Origin: Liolophura sinensis | Taxonomy: Eukaryota > Mollusca > Polyplacophora > Chitonida > Chitonidae | DNA length: 64,000 nucleotides | Assembly: GCF_032854445.1 (NCBI RefSeq) | Contig: NC_088295.1 | Location: 2,108,501-2,172,500, forward strand | Reading direction: 5' to 3' | Shown here: positions 38,640 through 58,000 of the stretch, one piece after another | Layout: every line of letters starts with the position of its first letter | How positions within the stretch are numbered: position 1 is the first letter of the stretch | Notes under the pieces: model-generated | The model's input: only the letters and a program-made list of their open reading frames with translations | Database searches by the model: none | Told to the model about the DNA's origin: nothing | Translations under genes and position numbers: made by a program

Positions 38640-39395
38640 ACTGGTCTGGTGTTAAGACTAGCTGATGAAGGTCAAGCTTCACTCTGCTGCACACCAAGGT
38701 CCAGGGGCCTCATTGGTCTGGTGTTAAGACTGTTTAGCTGATGAAGGCCAAGCTTCACTCTGCTGCACACCAACATCCAGGGGCCTCATTGGTCTGGTGT
38801 TAAGACTGTTTAGCTGATGAAGGCCAAGCTTCACTCTGTTGCACACCAACATCCAGGGGCCTCATTGGTCTGGTGTTAAGACTGTTTAGCTGATGAAGGC
38901 CAAGCTTCACTCCGCTGCACACCAAGGTCCAGGGGCCTCATTGGTCTGGTGTTAAGACTGTTTAGCTGATGAAGGCCAAGCTTCACTCTGTTGCACACCA
39001 ACGTCCAGGGGCCTCATTGGTCTGGTGTTAAGACTGTTTAGCTGATGAAGGCCAAGCTTCACTCCGCTGCACACCAAGGTCCAGGGGCCTCATTGGTCTG
39101 GTGTTAAGACTGTTTAGCTGATGAAGGCCAAGCTTCACTCTGCTGCACACCAAGGTCCAGGGACCTCATTGGCGTGGTGTTAAGACTGTTTAGCTGATGA
39201 AGGCCAACCTTCACTCCGCTGCACACCAAGGTCCAGGGGCCTCATTGGTCTGGTGTTAAGACTGTTTAGCTGATGAAGGCCAAGCTTCACTCCGCTGCAC
39301 ACCAAGGTCCACGGGCCTCACTGGTCTGGTGTTAAGACTAGCTGATGAAGGCCAAGCTTCACTCTGCTGCACACCAAGGTCCAGGGACCTTATTG
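38640..39395 (+). repeat. 76-bp minisatellite, ~10 copies, between convergent genes
   Basis: The unit is ggtccaggggcctcattggt, ctggtgttaagactgtttag, ctgatgaaggccaagcttca, ctctgctgcacaccaa; copies are 95% alike or better by eye. Confidence 0.96.
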
Positions 39396-39452
39396 ATCTC
39401 GTAAGCAAAACAAAAATAATTTAAACACAGCAAACCTTTCCTTTAAAAAAAG

Positions 39453-39458
39453 TTTATT
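39453..39458 (-). terminator. candidate poly(A) signal of CDK1
   Basis: Perfect AATAAA on the minus strand about 1.09 kb past the CDK1 stop, followed downstream by a minus-strand A/T-rich run. Confidence 0.45.
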
Positions 39459-40542
39459 ATCATGAAATGTTTGTGTTGGTGAATTGGTTGAAGATTACAT
39501 AAACACAGGTCATCAGTCCGATGCAATGGATACACAACTTAACACAGAATACATGAATTTTCTGTAGGAAATAAAGGTAAGAATGAATGGAAAAAAGACA
39601 ACAAGCACAACCTCAGTCATCACCTCATTTACACATTGCCAGACAAACACACACAGTAAGAACACATGCAGAGACAGCATCAAATAAAACAACTGTCTGG
39701 AATTTCAATCAAAATGTTTTGCTTGTTGGAAGAATCCTCTTAGTATGAACACAGTAAAATCAGATGCACCAATCAGTTAATAAAAAAGACTTTCTCCAGA
39801 TTCCAAGCTCAGCACTATTTTTTGTGACAACAAAACTTTCTCTTCCTTTAACATGCCATGTAAAATAAAAACACTATATGTACACAAACCCTCACACAGC
39901 TCATTTCAAATAAGCCATCAGCAATATCTCCATCTCTCTGTAGGGTTATGTCAATTTTAATTATGAAATCAAAATCTACATGATCGCTAAATAGCTGAGA
40001 GACATTTTTTGGACATGTACATCTATGTAATGAAGTGAGTACAAACTTGTATCATGAAATGATACAAGCAAGTAGAACTCTGATCATCAATGAACATTAA
40101 ATTTACACCCCTGGTTAGTTAGCTTTTTATTCCCCTCAACTATCTTTAAGGTCCCTGTGATAATATCCTCATGCACACAGAAATTTAACCAAATAATCTG
40201 GTAGAGATCATCACCATACCCCTCAGTATCACAATCACCTGTTCTTCTCCTTGCCCTGATTATCTGCCCCTGAAGTCACCTGCATATAGCATTCAACAGC
40301 TCAAAACGAGATCATTTTCCCCATCCCCGGAGCAGAAAAAAGCATTACCCAGTCGTGATGAACAGCGTCGCACTGTGAACACAAAGCCTTTGTGCAGCTG
40401 CTGAACTTCTGACTATAACACTGAACAAAGACTAGGTACACTTTGTGACACCAGTACCCAAAACCTTGCCCTAGAAGCACAATGTGTCATGTAGCATGAG
40501 GCCATGTGAGCACTGTCGGCATGCTGTCCCCTGCCCATGGGA
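39453..40542 (-). other. CDK1: CDK1 3' UTR (predicted extent)
   Basis: About 1.1 kb of AT-rich, non-repetitive sequence follows the stop codon. It ends at a minus-strand AATAAA (plus-strand tttatt, 39453-39458), so cleavage would fall near 39430-39440. No other gene signal is seen here. The extent is inferred from this one motif. Confidence 0.5.
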
Positions 40543-47364
<6,822 letters not shown>

Positions 47365-47620
47365 TGCTGTTCAAACTGATTACACTATTCGGTTGGAACG
47401 TATAGCCAATATAGTTGTCAAATGCTTCGAAATCCGGTACCAGCCTCTGGAAAACATACCAAGAAAGACAATAAGAACTTGTCGCCATATATCAGTAAGG
47501 AATTCTGATGCCTGCTTTGTGATGGAATGTGTCCGGGCATGTTTTCAAAATGGTCGATATCAACATGCACATCATCCGAGGCTCGCGAGAAGGCCCCAAA
47601 CCTCAGCATAGAGAAATCTG
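47365..47620 (-). promoter_or_regulatory. CDK1: CDK1 5' flank with CCAAT and CHR-like motif
   Basis: ccaat at 47406-47410 and ttcgaa at 47426-47431 lie 40-70 bases upstream of the ATG. Vertebrate CDK1 promoters use NF-Y CCAAT boxes with a CHR (TTYGAA). Both motifs are short and could be chance; the transcription start is unknown. Confidence 0.25.
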
Positions 47621-48600
47621 CAGAGGTTAGGGAGCAAGGCCACACTAATTAGATAATCATTCGCTCATTTGTAAAGAACCTATTTGGTAAAGGATGTCGA
47701 ATTTGTAGAAATTTTAAGTGGCATCCTCAACGATAACGAACAAGTAGGACAATCGAAACAAGTTTATGCACACAAGTGGGTTTCTCAGAAAAATTGTGGG
47801 TTACAGAGATCAACCAAACCGTTCTTATGAATTGCGAATTGACACAAATACGCTAAATTACAGGTATTTTCCAAAGATATACATTTTTCTTCCTTTAACT
47901 TCATAAACTTACCGTACTTTCCTCTCCCTCATGCACCCTGCTTGCACGTTGTCTTCAGATCTACCGCCTATTCGAATTGACCAATAGAAATGAAGTATTT
48001 GCGTGCCTCGCTTTCGCCTGTAAACATCGGAATATTGGTGCAACAGTTACCTCCCCTGCAGTGCTACAGGCATTTAAATTTCTCGTATCGGTAGCATGTT
48101 TACCAAAACGTAGCTCATCAGACTTAAGTGGGCACGTACATGTAGGCCTTTTGAACTTTATATTCCATAAGCAACGAGTAGGCTATGCATTGTTTCGGCC
48201 GTTTGGGGTATAAAGATCGATAATAAAATGCTGTTGCTGGTCTGTAAACTCACAATCAAAAAGGTTATTACACCCCCACGGTGTATGGAAATCAACTACC
48301 GGTTATCATTAGATGCCAAAAACTTCCACCTGCTATTCAATTTTAAATTTTCAAAAATTTTAGATTCAAAGTTTCACTCAGGCGAATGGTGGATAAATCA
48401 GGCCTATATCAAGAGAGAAAAGAATTCATAACTTGAGCGCAATAAAAGCTCAGACAGATGACATACACAGAGATAACCCCCCCCCCCCCCCCAAAAAAAC
48501 CCAGGTAAATAAGAGCATGCAAATGACGAATCATAAGCTGTATTGCTGCATATGCGGCAACCGGATGTCCCACACATTGCCTACGAATATTCGATCCTCT
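47621..48600. other. divergent intergenic region
   Basis: Unique sequence between CDK1 and the SH3 gene, with another ccaat (47981-47985) and a poly(C) tract near 48478-48492. No coding frame is credible. Confidence 0.55.
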
Positions 48601-48875
48601 GTGACGTCATGACGTCACAATTGCTTTCAACGGGGAAAACCAACGTCACGCGAAAGGATGATGTGTGATCCGTCCACACAGACCACGCTTTACACTTCCA
48701 CGGCACAATAAGAATTCTATCTTGACGTCAAGTAAAAATGTGCGTTTCGTGTGACGTAATAAAGACATCATGAAATTTATGTGGACGACAGCTTTGCGTT
48801 TGTGATCAAAGCCGATCGATACTTTCCGGACTCTTCGTGACGTACCTCTCATGTCCGAATGTTTATGACATCATA
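48600..48875 (+). promoter_or_regulatory. cluster of CRE (TGACGTCA) sites upstream of the SH3 gene
   Basis: Perfect TGACGTCA at 48602-48609 and immediately again at 48610-48617, a third at 48723-48730, near matches TGACGTAA (48752-48759), TGACGTAC (48838-48845), TGACATCA (48866-48873), and a half site CGTCA at 48644-48648. CREB/ATF bZIP factors bind this octamer. All lie 70-345 bases before the ATG at 48945. Confidence 0.6.
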
Positions 48876-48944
48876 ACAGGTATACGTAATATGGCAACGA
48901 CGGTTGTTTCTGAGTGATTGTCCCGTCTATGTGGGACGTAAATC

Positions 48945-49009
48945 ATGGCTCCGAGGGGGTTTTTGATTAAATTAGGAGCAATTTTAAAGCGATATAAACA
49001 GAACAAACG
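48945..49009 (+). CDS. SH3-protein exon 1 (start)
   Basis: ATG at 48945 with TAA in frame two codons upstream; reads MAPRGFLIKLGAILKRYKQN, donor AAACG|gtaagt, phase 2. Basic, mildly hydrophobic N-terminus. Confidence 0.75.
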
Positions 49010-52000
49010 GTAAGTGTTGACGTTTTAGATTTGATGTACGCAATTATAACTACATTAGGAAATTAAGCTCTGATAGAAGCGAGTGTGATAACTGGACACC
49101 CTAAACAACTGCAACATTCACTGCAACTCGGATGTGAGTGAAAGTTTAAAGTATTATTTGTAGACCTACCCCCATTTAGCACGAGTAAAAATTATGAACA
49201 TTATAAATTATGTTCGAATCTAACTGTTATCAGCTTGGATGTTATGTAATTTGTACCTGGAAGCCTGTCAGATACTTTCGTCAATCGAGGTGAGTTGGTA
49301 TATTTCCCCTTGCTTTGACAGGCATCGTAAATGTCAAGTTGGCCTATTATACATCCCAAGCTATTCAAGACAATATACTGTGTTTATACATCTTTTTTCA
49401 GAGGAAGTTTCTTAAAAGAAACGTGGATCTGTGTTAATGGCTATATGTTGTAAATATTTCCTTTACCAGACAAGTGATCAAAAACCAAGATGCTTTGTTA
49501 CCTGGAAATAAGATGGAGACAGAAGACTTTGATGTCTTTGACCAGTGGTTTGGCCGGCAGAGGAAGATTATACTGGAATACTTAGGTAATAAACACTGGT
49601 AAAATCTAGTAAAATAAACATTCGTAAAGTCACAATTCTCAACCAAATAAAGTAGATGAGTCCAACTGAGTTAAGTTATAAATAAAAAGGAACCTTTGCC
49701 TGCAGTATGTAGGGGGAATATTATACCTGGCCTTATTAAAAGTTGTACATATTTACCAAGGTGTTACTGTAATGATCCAGCATCTATATTACTGATTGGC
49801 CGTACAGGCTCCAGTATGTATAAACAATGCCCATACATGTCAGTGGGTTTATGAGTATACCTAAGTCATGCGTGTTTGTTTATTATAATCTGACATACGC
49901 GTATGATCCTAGATCCCAGAAACACTTAGTAAAGGAAGTATAAGGTACATACTACTTACACAACACAGCTTTACTTGTGGATACAAATAAAGTTTTTGCA
50001 TAAAAACGGGTTCTGTTTCTTACAACAATCGTAACATCTCACCCAACTTAAACGGCCAAGACAACGTTAACGGCCATGGTAGCGTTAACGGCCATGGCAC
50101 CATTAATGACCATGGCCACATTTAACTGGCTATGCATACATTAATCGTGTTTTATTTTTAAAAGTCAGGGGGTAATTTAGACTGCCTTCTGACTGAAACA
50201 GGATAGAATATACTAGCTATCTACAAGCAGACCAAAGGGAAATTCTCTGCGATCCAGTGATAGAATCGCTAGCTTCTGTCCCATAAGTCACTGGTTCAAA
50301 CCCATTGTGGTTGTCCCGTCGCAGCTGTGTTGTGAGCGGAGTGGGGGTGGCGTGACTGTAGCCGTAGATGTTTTGGAGCGTCTTGTGACTGATTCACTGC
50401 CATTACCCCGCGAACTTGACTCGTTTGAAAAACTATAGGGTTTGAACAAAGGACGGTAGGCAGTACTGACCAACCACACGTCCGTATAGCACATTTGAAA
50501 TGTACGTCTTAACGAACGTCTCCTAGCTTTAGACGACATTGGGTGTTGAATGTTACAGGGGCTGAGGATCACGAAGAATTGCTCGGTCTCAGAAGATTCT
50601 TCAAACAGGAAACAGACGTTCCTCAGATTCACCTCCACTTCGGCATTTGGTCATCATTGTCAAACTGTGACCACAAAGTGACTTTAGAAAGACTGAGTAG
50701 GTAAGACTGATGAACTTTTAGGCCTCTACAGGTGTTTTGTTTACAGATCTCATGAACGTGGTGTAAACATGAGTTCACTCATCATTCAGTGCGTACTAGG
50801 TGGAACTCTCAGATATCTTCAAGTCTCATCCGAAATGAGCTACAAACAGGGACAAACCATTTCTGTTATTCTGACTGGACTAAAGGATATGTTCAGTCAA
50901 ACCACATGTCCAAATAAGGCATATTTCAGCTGGCTAAAACTCCCAGCTGCCGAGGTTTTTATCAAAATAACTACGTATAGATTGAAACCGTATGCAAACG
51001 GTTTTTCCACTTGGCAGGGCACGTTATCAGTGAACTTTAGGGGGACAATTCTTCGATTTCCTCACTGTCAAACTATCGGTACGACAAAAACACGGCAGTG
51101 GAGAGAATGATGGCGTAAGACTGAGGGACTGGGTCAGAGTTTCATTTATTGTCTCCCACAGGCTGATAAATGAGTACCACATGTCCAGGACAAGTTTCCC
51201 GTCCACTGAAGACGAGTATTCGATCAAAACTTACCAGAGTTGTCTGGTAAAAGAACATGACATCATTCGACAGATTGATCGCGCTAGACAGGTACAGTAT
51301 AAGGTTCGGTAACGAGTTGTAAACAAGGCAGACCGCCATTTAATGTGTATAATGCTCAAAGTATATCAGTAAGAGAGAGAGATCGCTAGTTAACTGGTGG
51401 GGAAGCACCAACTTCATTCCCTTTGCTTGAATTTATTGCACTTCAGTTCAGATGGAATGTACCAATGTCTATGTACCTTGGCTAGACAGATATACACTCC
51501 GTTGGTCTCACTTTATACGTCGCCATTGTAGAATTACCACCACCACATCCTAGTTTTGGAGAAATTCAAGGCGAAACAGGACCATGTTTATTTGAACATG
51601 GAAGGTGATTATTATAATCAGAGGAGAATTGATCATCAAGCACGAATCTCCAAGAAGACATACGAGGACATCTTGCGCTTTGAAGCCGGAAAAAGTCGGG
51701 GGGATCTCATGAAGGTGAGAAACGATTCTTCTGCCCTAACTGTAGTGCAAAGGTTAACTTTACTGACGTTAGGGATCACCCATGAATTGTCATGTGTCTG
51801 GCAGATCTCCCATGAATTACCATTTGTCTTTGGCAGATCTTCCAGGAATTGTCATGTGTCTGGCAGATCTCCCATGAATTACCATTTGTCTTTGGCAGAT
51901 CTCCCAGGAATTGTCATGTGTCTGGCAGATCTCCCAGAAATTATCATTTGTCTTTGGCAGATCTCCCAGAAATTACCATTTGTCTTTGGCAGATCACCCA

Positions 52001-55000
52001 TGAATTGCCATGTGTCTGGCAGATCTCCCAGAAATTATCATTTGTCTTTGACATAACCTGTATGTTACCATTTTTCTTTGGCAACTTGCCTATGAATTAC
52101 CATTTGTCTTTTTCAGATAACCTGTGAATTATCATTTGTCTTTGGCAGATTATCCGTGAATTATCATTTATCTTTGGCTGATCACCCATGAATTACAATT
52201 TGTCTTTGACAAATCGCCCATAAATTACCGTTTGTCTTTGTCTGATCACCCATGAATTACCATTTATCTTTGGCAAAAAACGCGAAATTACCACCTGTCT
52301 TTCAGTGACCACCGTTGAATTACCATTTGTCTTTTTCAGATAACCCGTGGATTATCATTTATCTTTGGCAGATCATCTGTGAATTACCATCTGTCTATGA
52401 GAAATTACCCATACGTTACCATTTGTCTTTAGCAGACCACCCATGAGTTACCATTTTCTTTGGCAGTTCACCCATGAGTTACCATATACCTTTGGCAGAT
52501 CACCCTGGGTTACCATTTACCTTTGGCAGATCACCCATGAGTTACCATTTACCTTTGGTAGATCATCGATGTGTTACCATTTATTTTTGGCAGATCACCC
52601 ATGGGTACCATTTACATTTGGCAGATCACCCATGAGTTACCATTTACCTTTGACAGATCATCGATTAGTTACCATTTACCTTTGGCAGGTAACCCATGAG
52701 TTAGTAATTACCTTTGACAGATCACCCATGAATTAGTGCGACTGATCGGATTAGAGGAGGAGAAACGCCTGACACAGCTGATGGCCATCACTGAAGAGTA
52801 CTTCCTGCTTCAGCTGAAGAGCGCAGATTTGGAGTATGTATTACAGTAACGTATTTCACCCTCCAAACCACAGTTTTATTCCATTTTCTTACCTTTCAAA
52901 AACGATTGACCGTTATTGTTGTGAGTGTTGACGCCTCAAACTGATACTGTTTGGAGCGCTTGGCCGTTATTGTTGTGAGTGTTGACGCCTCAAACTGATA
53001 CTGTTTGGAGCGCTTGGCCGTTATTGTTGTGAGTGTTGACGTCTCAAATTGATACTGTTTGGAGCGATTGGCTGTTATTGTTGTGAGTGTTGACGCCTCA
53101 AATTGATACTGTTTGGAGCGCTTGGCCGTTATTGTTATGAGGGTTGACGTCTCAAATTGATACTGTTTGGAGCGATTGGCTTTTATTGTTGTGAGTGTTG
53201 ACGTCTCAAATTGATACTGTTTGGAGCGCTTGGCCGTTATTGTTGTGAGTATTGACGTTTTAAATTGATACTGTTCGAAGCGATTGGCCGTTATTGTGAG
53301 TATTGACGTGTCAAATTGATACTGTTTGGAGCGATTGGCCGTTATTGTTGTGAGTGTTGACGTCTCAAATTGATGCTGTTTGGAGCGATATTTTACGTTA
53401 GTGTTGACACTTTGTGGGGCTATTGGCTGTTAATGTTGCTGGTATTGACGTCTCAGATTGATATTGTACGGAGCGATTGCCTTGGCCGTGATTGCCTTGG
53501 ATGTTTACGTCTCAAATCGATGCCGTCTGGGGAGAAGTGGTAATGAACGTGGAAGCATTCTGGATACTTCGAAGCGCTTGGCCGTTACTGTTGTGAGTGT
53601 TGACGTCTCAAATTGATAGGCCTACTGTTTGGAGCGCTTGGCTGTTACTGTTGTGAGTGTTGACGTCTCAAATTGATACTGTTTGGAGCGATTGGCCGTT
53701 ATTGTTGTGAGTGTTGACGCCTCAAATTGATACTGTTTGGAGCGATTGGCCGTTATTGTTGTGAGTGTTGACGTCTCAAATTGATACTGTTTGGAGCGAT
53801 TGGCCGTTATTGTTGTGAGTGTTGACGTCTCAAATTGATACTGTTTGGAGCGATTGGCTGTTACTGTTGTGAGTGTTGACGTGTCAAATTGATACTGTTT
53901 GAAGCGATTGGCCGTTATTGTTGTGAGTGTTGACGTGTCAAATTGATACTGTTTGAAGCGATTGGCCGTTATTGTGAGTATTGACGTGTCAAATTAATAC
54001 TGTTTGGAGCGATTGGCCGTTATTGTTGTGAGTGTTGACGTCTCAAATTGATACTGTTTGGAGCGCTTGGCTGTTATTGTTGTGAGTGTTAACGTCTCAA
54101 ATTGATACTGTTTGGAGCGATTGACCGTTATTGTTGTGAGTGTTGACGTCTTAAATTGAAGCTGTTTGGAATGCTTGTCCGTTATTGTTGTGAGTGTTGA
54201 CGTCTCAAATTGATACTGTCTGAAGCGCTTGGCCGTTATTGTTGTGAGTGTTGACGTTTCAAATTGATACTGTTTGGAGCGCTTGGCCGTTACTGTTGTG
54301 AGTGTTGACGCCTCAAATTAATACTCTTTGGAGCGCTTGGCCGTTATTGTTGTGAGTGTTGACGTCTCAAATTGATACTGTTTTAGCCATTGGCCGTTAT
54401 TGTTGTGAGTGTTGACGTCTCAAATTGATACTGTTTGGAGCGATTGGCCGTTATTGTTGTGAGTGTTGACGTCTCAAATTGATACTGTTTGAAGCGATTG
54501 GCCGTTATTGTTGTGAATGTTGACGTGTCAAATTGATACTGTTTGGAGCGCTTGGCCGTTATTGTTGTGAGTGTTGACGTCTCAAATTGATGCTGTTTGG
54601 AGCGATATTTTACGTTAGTGTTGACACTTTGTGAGGCTATTGGCTGTTAATGTTGCTGGTTTTGACGTCTCAGATTGATATTGTACGGAGCGATTGCCTT
54701 GGCCGTGATTGCCTTGGATGTTTACGTCTCAAATCGATGCCGTCTGGGGAGAAGTGGTAATGAACGTGGTAGCATACTGGATGCTGTTTAACTCTATTGG
54801 CCATTTGATCGCGAACCGATCATTTCGCCATTTCATGAGATGACTGGCTAGCGTACACTTCATTTGGGATGTCTATCCCTGCTGGCCCTGTGATACATTG
54901 CATCAGGTTACGAATTTAGTGGTGTATTAATTACTTGATTAAACCAAACTTGTGAGGGCGTTGAATTTAGAGGTTGTGGATGTTTATGTTGGCAGTTGAT

Positions 55001-58000
55001 CCCCATGTAACAAAGAAAGAACCGACAAACTTTTTGTTGCATGTATAAAGGCTGTCATTTTTAGTTTATAAATTCTATATTTCCCGTGTTCTTTGTGTAG
55101 CAACAATCGGAGAGATGCTCTGAGACACCAAATGAAACATGTGAAAGTCACTGGTGTGAAAATTCGGGACATGGTCAAAGACTGGATGAGAAGTCACCGG
55201 GATGCTGTAGAGTACCCAGAATTCGAGGTAAACGGGATGTGTTGAGTGATTGTACGGTTATCATGATCAGGAAGCGTGGGTATAACGTGATTATGATTGG
55301 CCTAAAATATTCAGGTCATCACCGAAAGCTTGCGGCTTTGCTTTTACACCCAGTCAGTCATAGATCATATGTATTTGCTTCTGTATCAGGAGTGGTCTTT
55401 ATGATATTCTTTAGGAAATAGTCTGGCGATCATCGACTTTCAACGTCCATCTTTTGGGTGGCGGTTTGGGTGAATGGGTTTGTTTGGCGGTTGGCGTATA
55501 AATATTTGAACTGACCTACTCAGACCATCGACGACATAGTTTTGGCGATATCCTGAGGGTGAAGCCAAAACGTTTGTCCGATTCAGTTTACGACAATACG
55601 CAAAAGAACACAAACATACTGCGCACGGGAATGGAGCTTCCTACTTTTAATATTCTAGTCATTAATTATACTGCCTTTAGCTGTGCTAAGTGACAAGTTT
55701 TACTTCTGTTTCTACCAGCTGGAATTCAATGACGGTGTTGGACAGAAATCCTACAGTAGCACTAACATACTGCACACCATCAAGGAAGAGTTGAATGCTC
55801 TACAGACAAGGTATACCTGTTTACTGGCTGCACGTATCAGTGTCGGAATTGTCCAAGATCAGGCCTGTATATAAGCACACATATAAAGAATTGTACAACA
55901 GATTTCTCAAGAAAGTGAGTGTTAAACATCATGGCTAATAGAATCACATGTGAGCAGTGAATATCTTGTATGTTACACAAGTCATCTTGTGTGTGGTGTA
56001 AAACGTCTTGGGTGTTATACACGCCGCCTTGTGCGTGATACACCTTGTGTGCGAGAGAAGACATCGTGTGTGGGCACCAGAAGTCCATTACCTAGAAGAA
56101 TGCAACTTTCCTCTAGCTAGTCTCCACGGCATTTCATACTTTCTTCCATTTCTAACACACTGTGTGACGTATCTACGCAGCCATGTATTTTTTTCTCTCT
56201 ATTGCTCAGCTAACGTTTGAGAAACGGCCGATGCATGGCGGCATCCAAACGCGGTTGTGTTTAAATACACTTTAAAAAATTACGACAAGGGAGAGTTTTG
56301 TAAAAGGACAACAATGTCTTTGATAATAATTGTTTTAGACTCGCTTGGAAATAGCCAATGCGTTTATAACTGCATACCAGCAATGATTATCGAAATCGTA
56401 GTTTTTAAATACGGAGCTTCAGTTTCAAGGTGTGGCCAGTTCTTAGCTATAGGGAAGCTAATGGACTTCTGGAGAGACAAGACATCTTGTGCGACAGAGG
56501 GAAGACGAGAGATAAGACATCGCGTGTATAGGCAAGACATATTGTGTGTGATACAAGACGTCTTGTGTGTGAGACAAAACATTCTTGTGTGCAATACAGG
56601 ACGTCTTGTGTGTGAGACAAAACGTCTTGTGTGTGAGACAAAACATCTTGTGTGTGATACAAGACATCTTGTGTGTGATACAAGACATCTTGTGTGTGAG
56701 ACAAAACATTCTTGTGTGCAATACAGGACGTCTTGTGTGTGAGACAAAACGTCTTGTGTGTGAGACAAAACGTCTTGTGTGTGAGACAAAACGTCCTGTG
56801 TGTGAGACAAAACATTCTTGTGTGTAGTACAGGACGTCTTGTGTGTGAGACAAAACGCCTTGTGTGTGAGACAAAACGTCTTGTGTGTAATACAGGACGT
56901 CTTGTGTGTGAGACAAAACATCTTGTGTGTGATACAAGACATCTTGTGTGTGATACAAGACATCTTGTGTGTGAGTTTTGCTTTATGAATTGCTGTTTCT
57001 AAGTATTCTTTCCGACGTTCCGGTTGTCATTGTTTTCTTATACTATATTCTGGCTGATGACAACCAAATTCACAACGTTCTTTTGTGCGTGGCATTCAGT
57101 CCAAATAGTATACGATCCGCCTGCTTCGCCTTGGGTAACACAACTTATGCCTTCCATTCTCTCTAATACAATCTAACAAAACTCCTCGTACTGCTCATCG
57201 ACCCTCCCAAAGGAGATCTTATATGTCTCCCACATATTCTGTCCCTACGCCCGGCATTGTATCATGGTAAGTAACGATCCTCCCAAAGTGGGTGTCACCT
57301 GTTGTCTAATAAGGCTGTCCTGTTCTAACGACAGCCAGGACGAGGATTGTCTAATTGTCAAAATGGTCTAATTTAATGAGTGTTCTCTTCGCAGATTAAG
57401 TGACAGTCCGTGCAAAGGAGATGTCATCTATCTGTCAGCCTCTAACGACATCCTGGATGAGGATTTCCACAGGCCAGAAGGTAGGTTATAGCTTACACTT
57501 CTCTACGTGTGTACAAGGACCTGTAATTAAGGTATAATCTGAGAAATGTCTAACTGATGACTGGGTATGGGGATATAGGACTGCCACCTATACATATTCA
57601 TCTCACCTCATAATCTACACCTACACCTATGTAATATCTGTAACCTACACGTACACCTATGTAACATCTGTAACCTACACCTACACAACATCTTTAACCT
57701 ATACGTACCTCACGAATCTGCCTGTTTTTTCTTTGCATTAATATACACATTCGTGAAAATTGCACGTCCGCATTAGCAATGTGACTTAACCGTGACGCCA
57801 TTCAGTAACACCGCGTCTTTTCTCCACATACAAATTCTTGCGCCATTCATAAAAATATTACTACGTATTTAAAGCATCTAAAATTTTCTGTCAGAGTTTC
57901 ATTTCTGGTGAAATGATTGATGTTTGGTGTATAATAAATAGATCACTGGATGAGTACGAGCTGATGTGAACGAGATCTATGTCTGCGTGACAGAAGCATA

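Noticed and set aside
50245-50312. tRNA gene
   Set aside because: A and B boxes are visible but no paired acceptor stem or clear anticodon arm could be drawn.
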